Below are positions 29,645 to 29,684 of a stretch of 29,684 nt of DNA, in pieces. Position numbers and translations under genes: made by a program. Location of the stretch: assembly GCA_027886925.1 (NCBI GenBank), contig JAPCJN010000014.1, positions 1 to 29,684 of the forward strand, written 5' to 3'. Each line of letters starts with the position of its first letter. Position 1 is the first letter of the stretch. The DNA comes from Nitrososphaerota archaeon (lineage in GTDB: Archaea; Thermoproteota; Nitrososphaeria; Nitrososphaerales; UBA183). A model generated the notes under the pieces. That model saw only the letters and a program-made list of their open reading frames with translations, was not told where the DNA came from and ran no database searches.

Positions 29645-29684
29645 TCACTTGCTCGTGGCCAACAGACCTTCGAGCACGTCCGGA
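29645..29684 (-). CDS. Possible C-terminus of a minus-strand gene at right edge
   Basis: A minus-strand frame entering from the right edge reads PDVLEGLLATSK and stops at TGA 29647-29645. Ten of twelve codons end in G or C, matching the local bias. Too short to identify. Confidence 0.3.
   Translation of the reverse strand, partial: PDVLEGLLATSK

Noticed and set aside
1..29684. Prophage, plasmid or insertion sequence
   Set aside because: No integrase, transposase, terminase, capsid or replication gene and no terminal repeats were noticed.

Overview
This window looks like a GC-rich archaeal chromosome segment. The evidence is archaeal-type family content (split ABC-2 exporters, a PolB2-type DNA polymerase with a RadA-like partner, pyruvoyl-dependent arginine decarboxylase, HMG-CoA reductase, a stand-alone RAM domain protein), a tRNA gene with an intron at 37/38, and many AT-rich TATA-like boxes centred 23-30 bases upstream of start codons with no Shine-Dalgarno sequence, as expected for leaderless transcripts. 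The HMG-CoA reductase is of class II, which among archaea is familiar from Thermoplasmatales and Archaeoglobus. I cannot fix the phylum from sequence alone; Thermoplasmatota or a Nitrososphaeria/Bathyarchaeia-like Thermoproteota lineage both seem possible. There is no rRNA, CRISPR array, insertion sequence or obvious prophage.

Layout. 1-1870 (minus): an ABC-2 exporter (ATPase, permease) and the 5' part of a third gene leaving the window. 2023-2255 (plus): a decayed winged-helix regulator. 2252-5702 (minus): a four-gene overlapping operon of RecA/RadA-like protein, two small paralogous proteins and a PolB2-type polymerase; the polymerase carries a +1 frameshift and an altered motif C. 5703-6058: no clear gene. 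6059-7204 (plus): a membrane-anchored exported protein and a RAM domain protein. 7397-7494 (minus): tRNA-Val(GAC) with an intron. 7584-9847 (plus): DUF1028 protein and class II HMG-CoA reductase (mevalonate pathway, archaeal lipids). 9852-10832 (minus): two membrane proteins. 10953-13837 (plus): a second ABC-2 exporter, a dienelactone hydrolase-like protein and a DUF6295-like protein. 13902-14705 (minus): a methyltransferase. 14993-15097: a 34-residue zinc-finger protein. 15112-15654 (minus): arginine decarboxylase (polyamines).

15860-22887 is the most accessory-looking part. It holds a half-size terpene-cyclase-like protein overlapping a nucleotidyltransferase-like protein with a helical C-terminus; a divergent minus-strand operon of one 140-residue unknown protein and two collagen/PGRS-like glycine-rich paralogues; and a plus-strand pair of stand-alone PKS-type acyltransferase and bacterial-type cytochrome P450. 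No ketosynthase or carrier protein is present. 23076-24209 (plus) holds two small membrane proteins. 24247-27560 (minus) holds a calcineurin-like phosphoesterase overlapping a membrane-anchored GMC oxidoreductase. 27741-29609 (plus) is a DEAH-box helicase of the HrpA/HrpB type, followed by the possible C-terminus of a minus-strand gene at the right edge.

The best candidates for little-described systems are the PolB2/RecA-like/twin-small-protein operon (a possible archaeal analogue of the bacterial ImuA-ImuB-DnaE2 mutasome) and the glycine-rich paralogue operon facing the acyltransferase-P450 pair.
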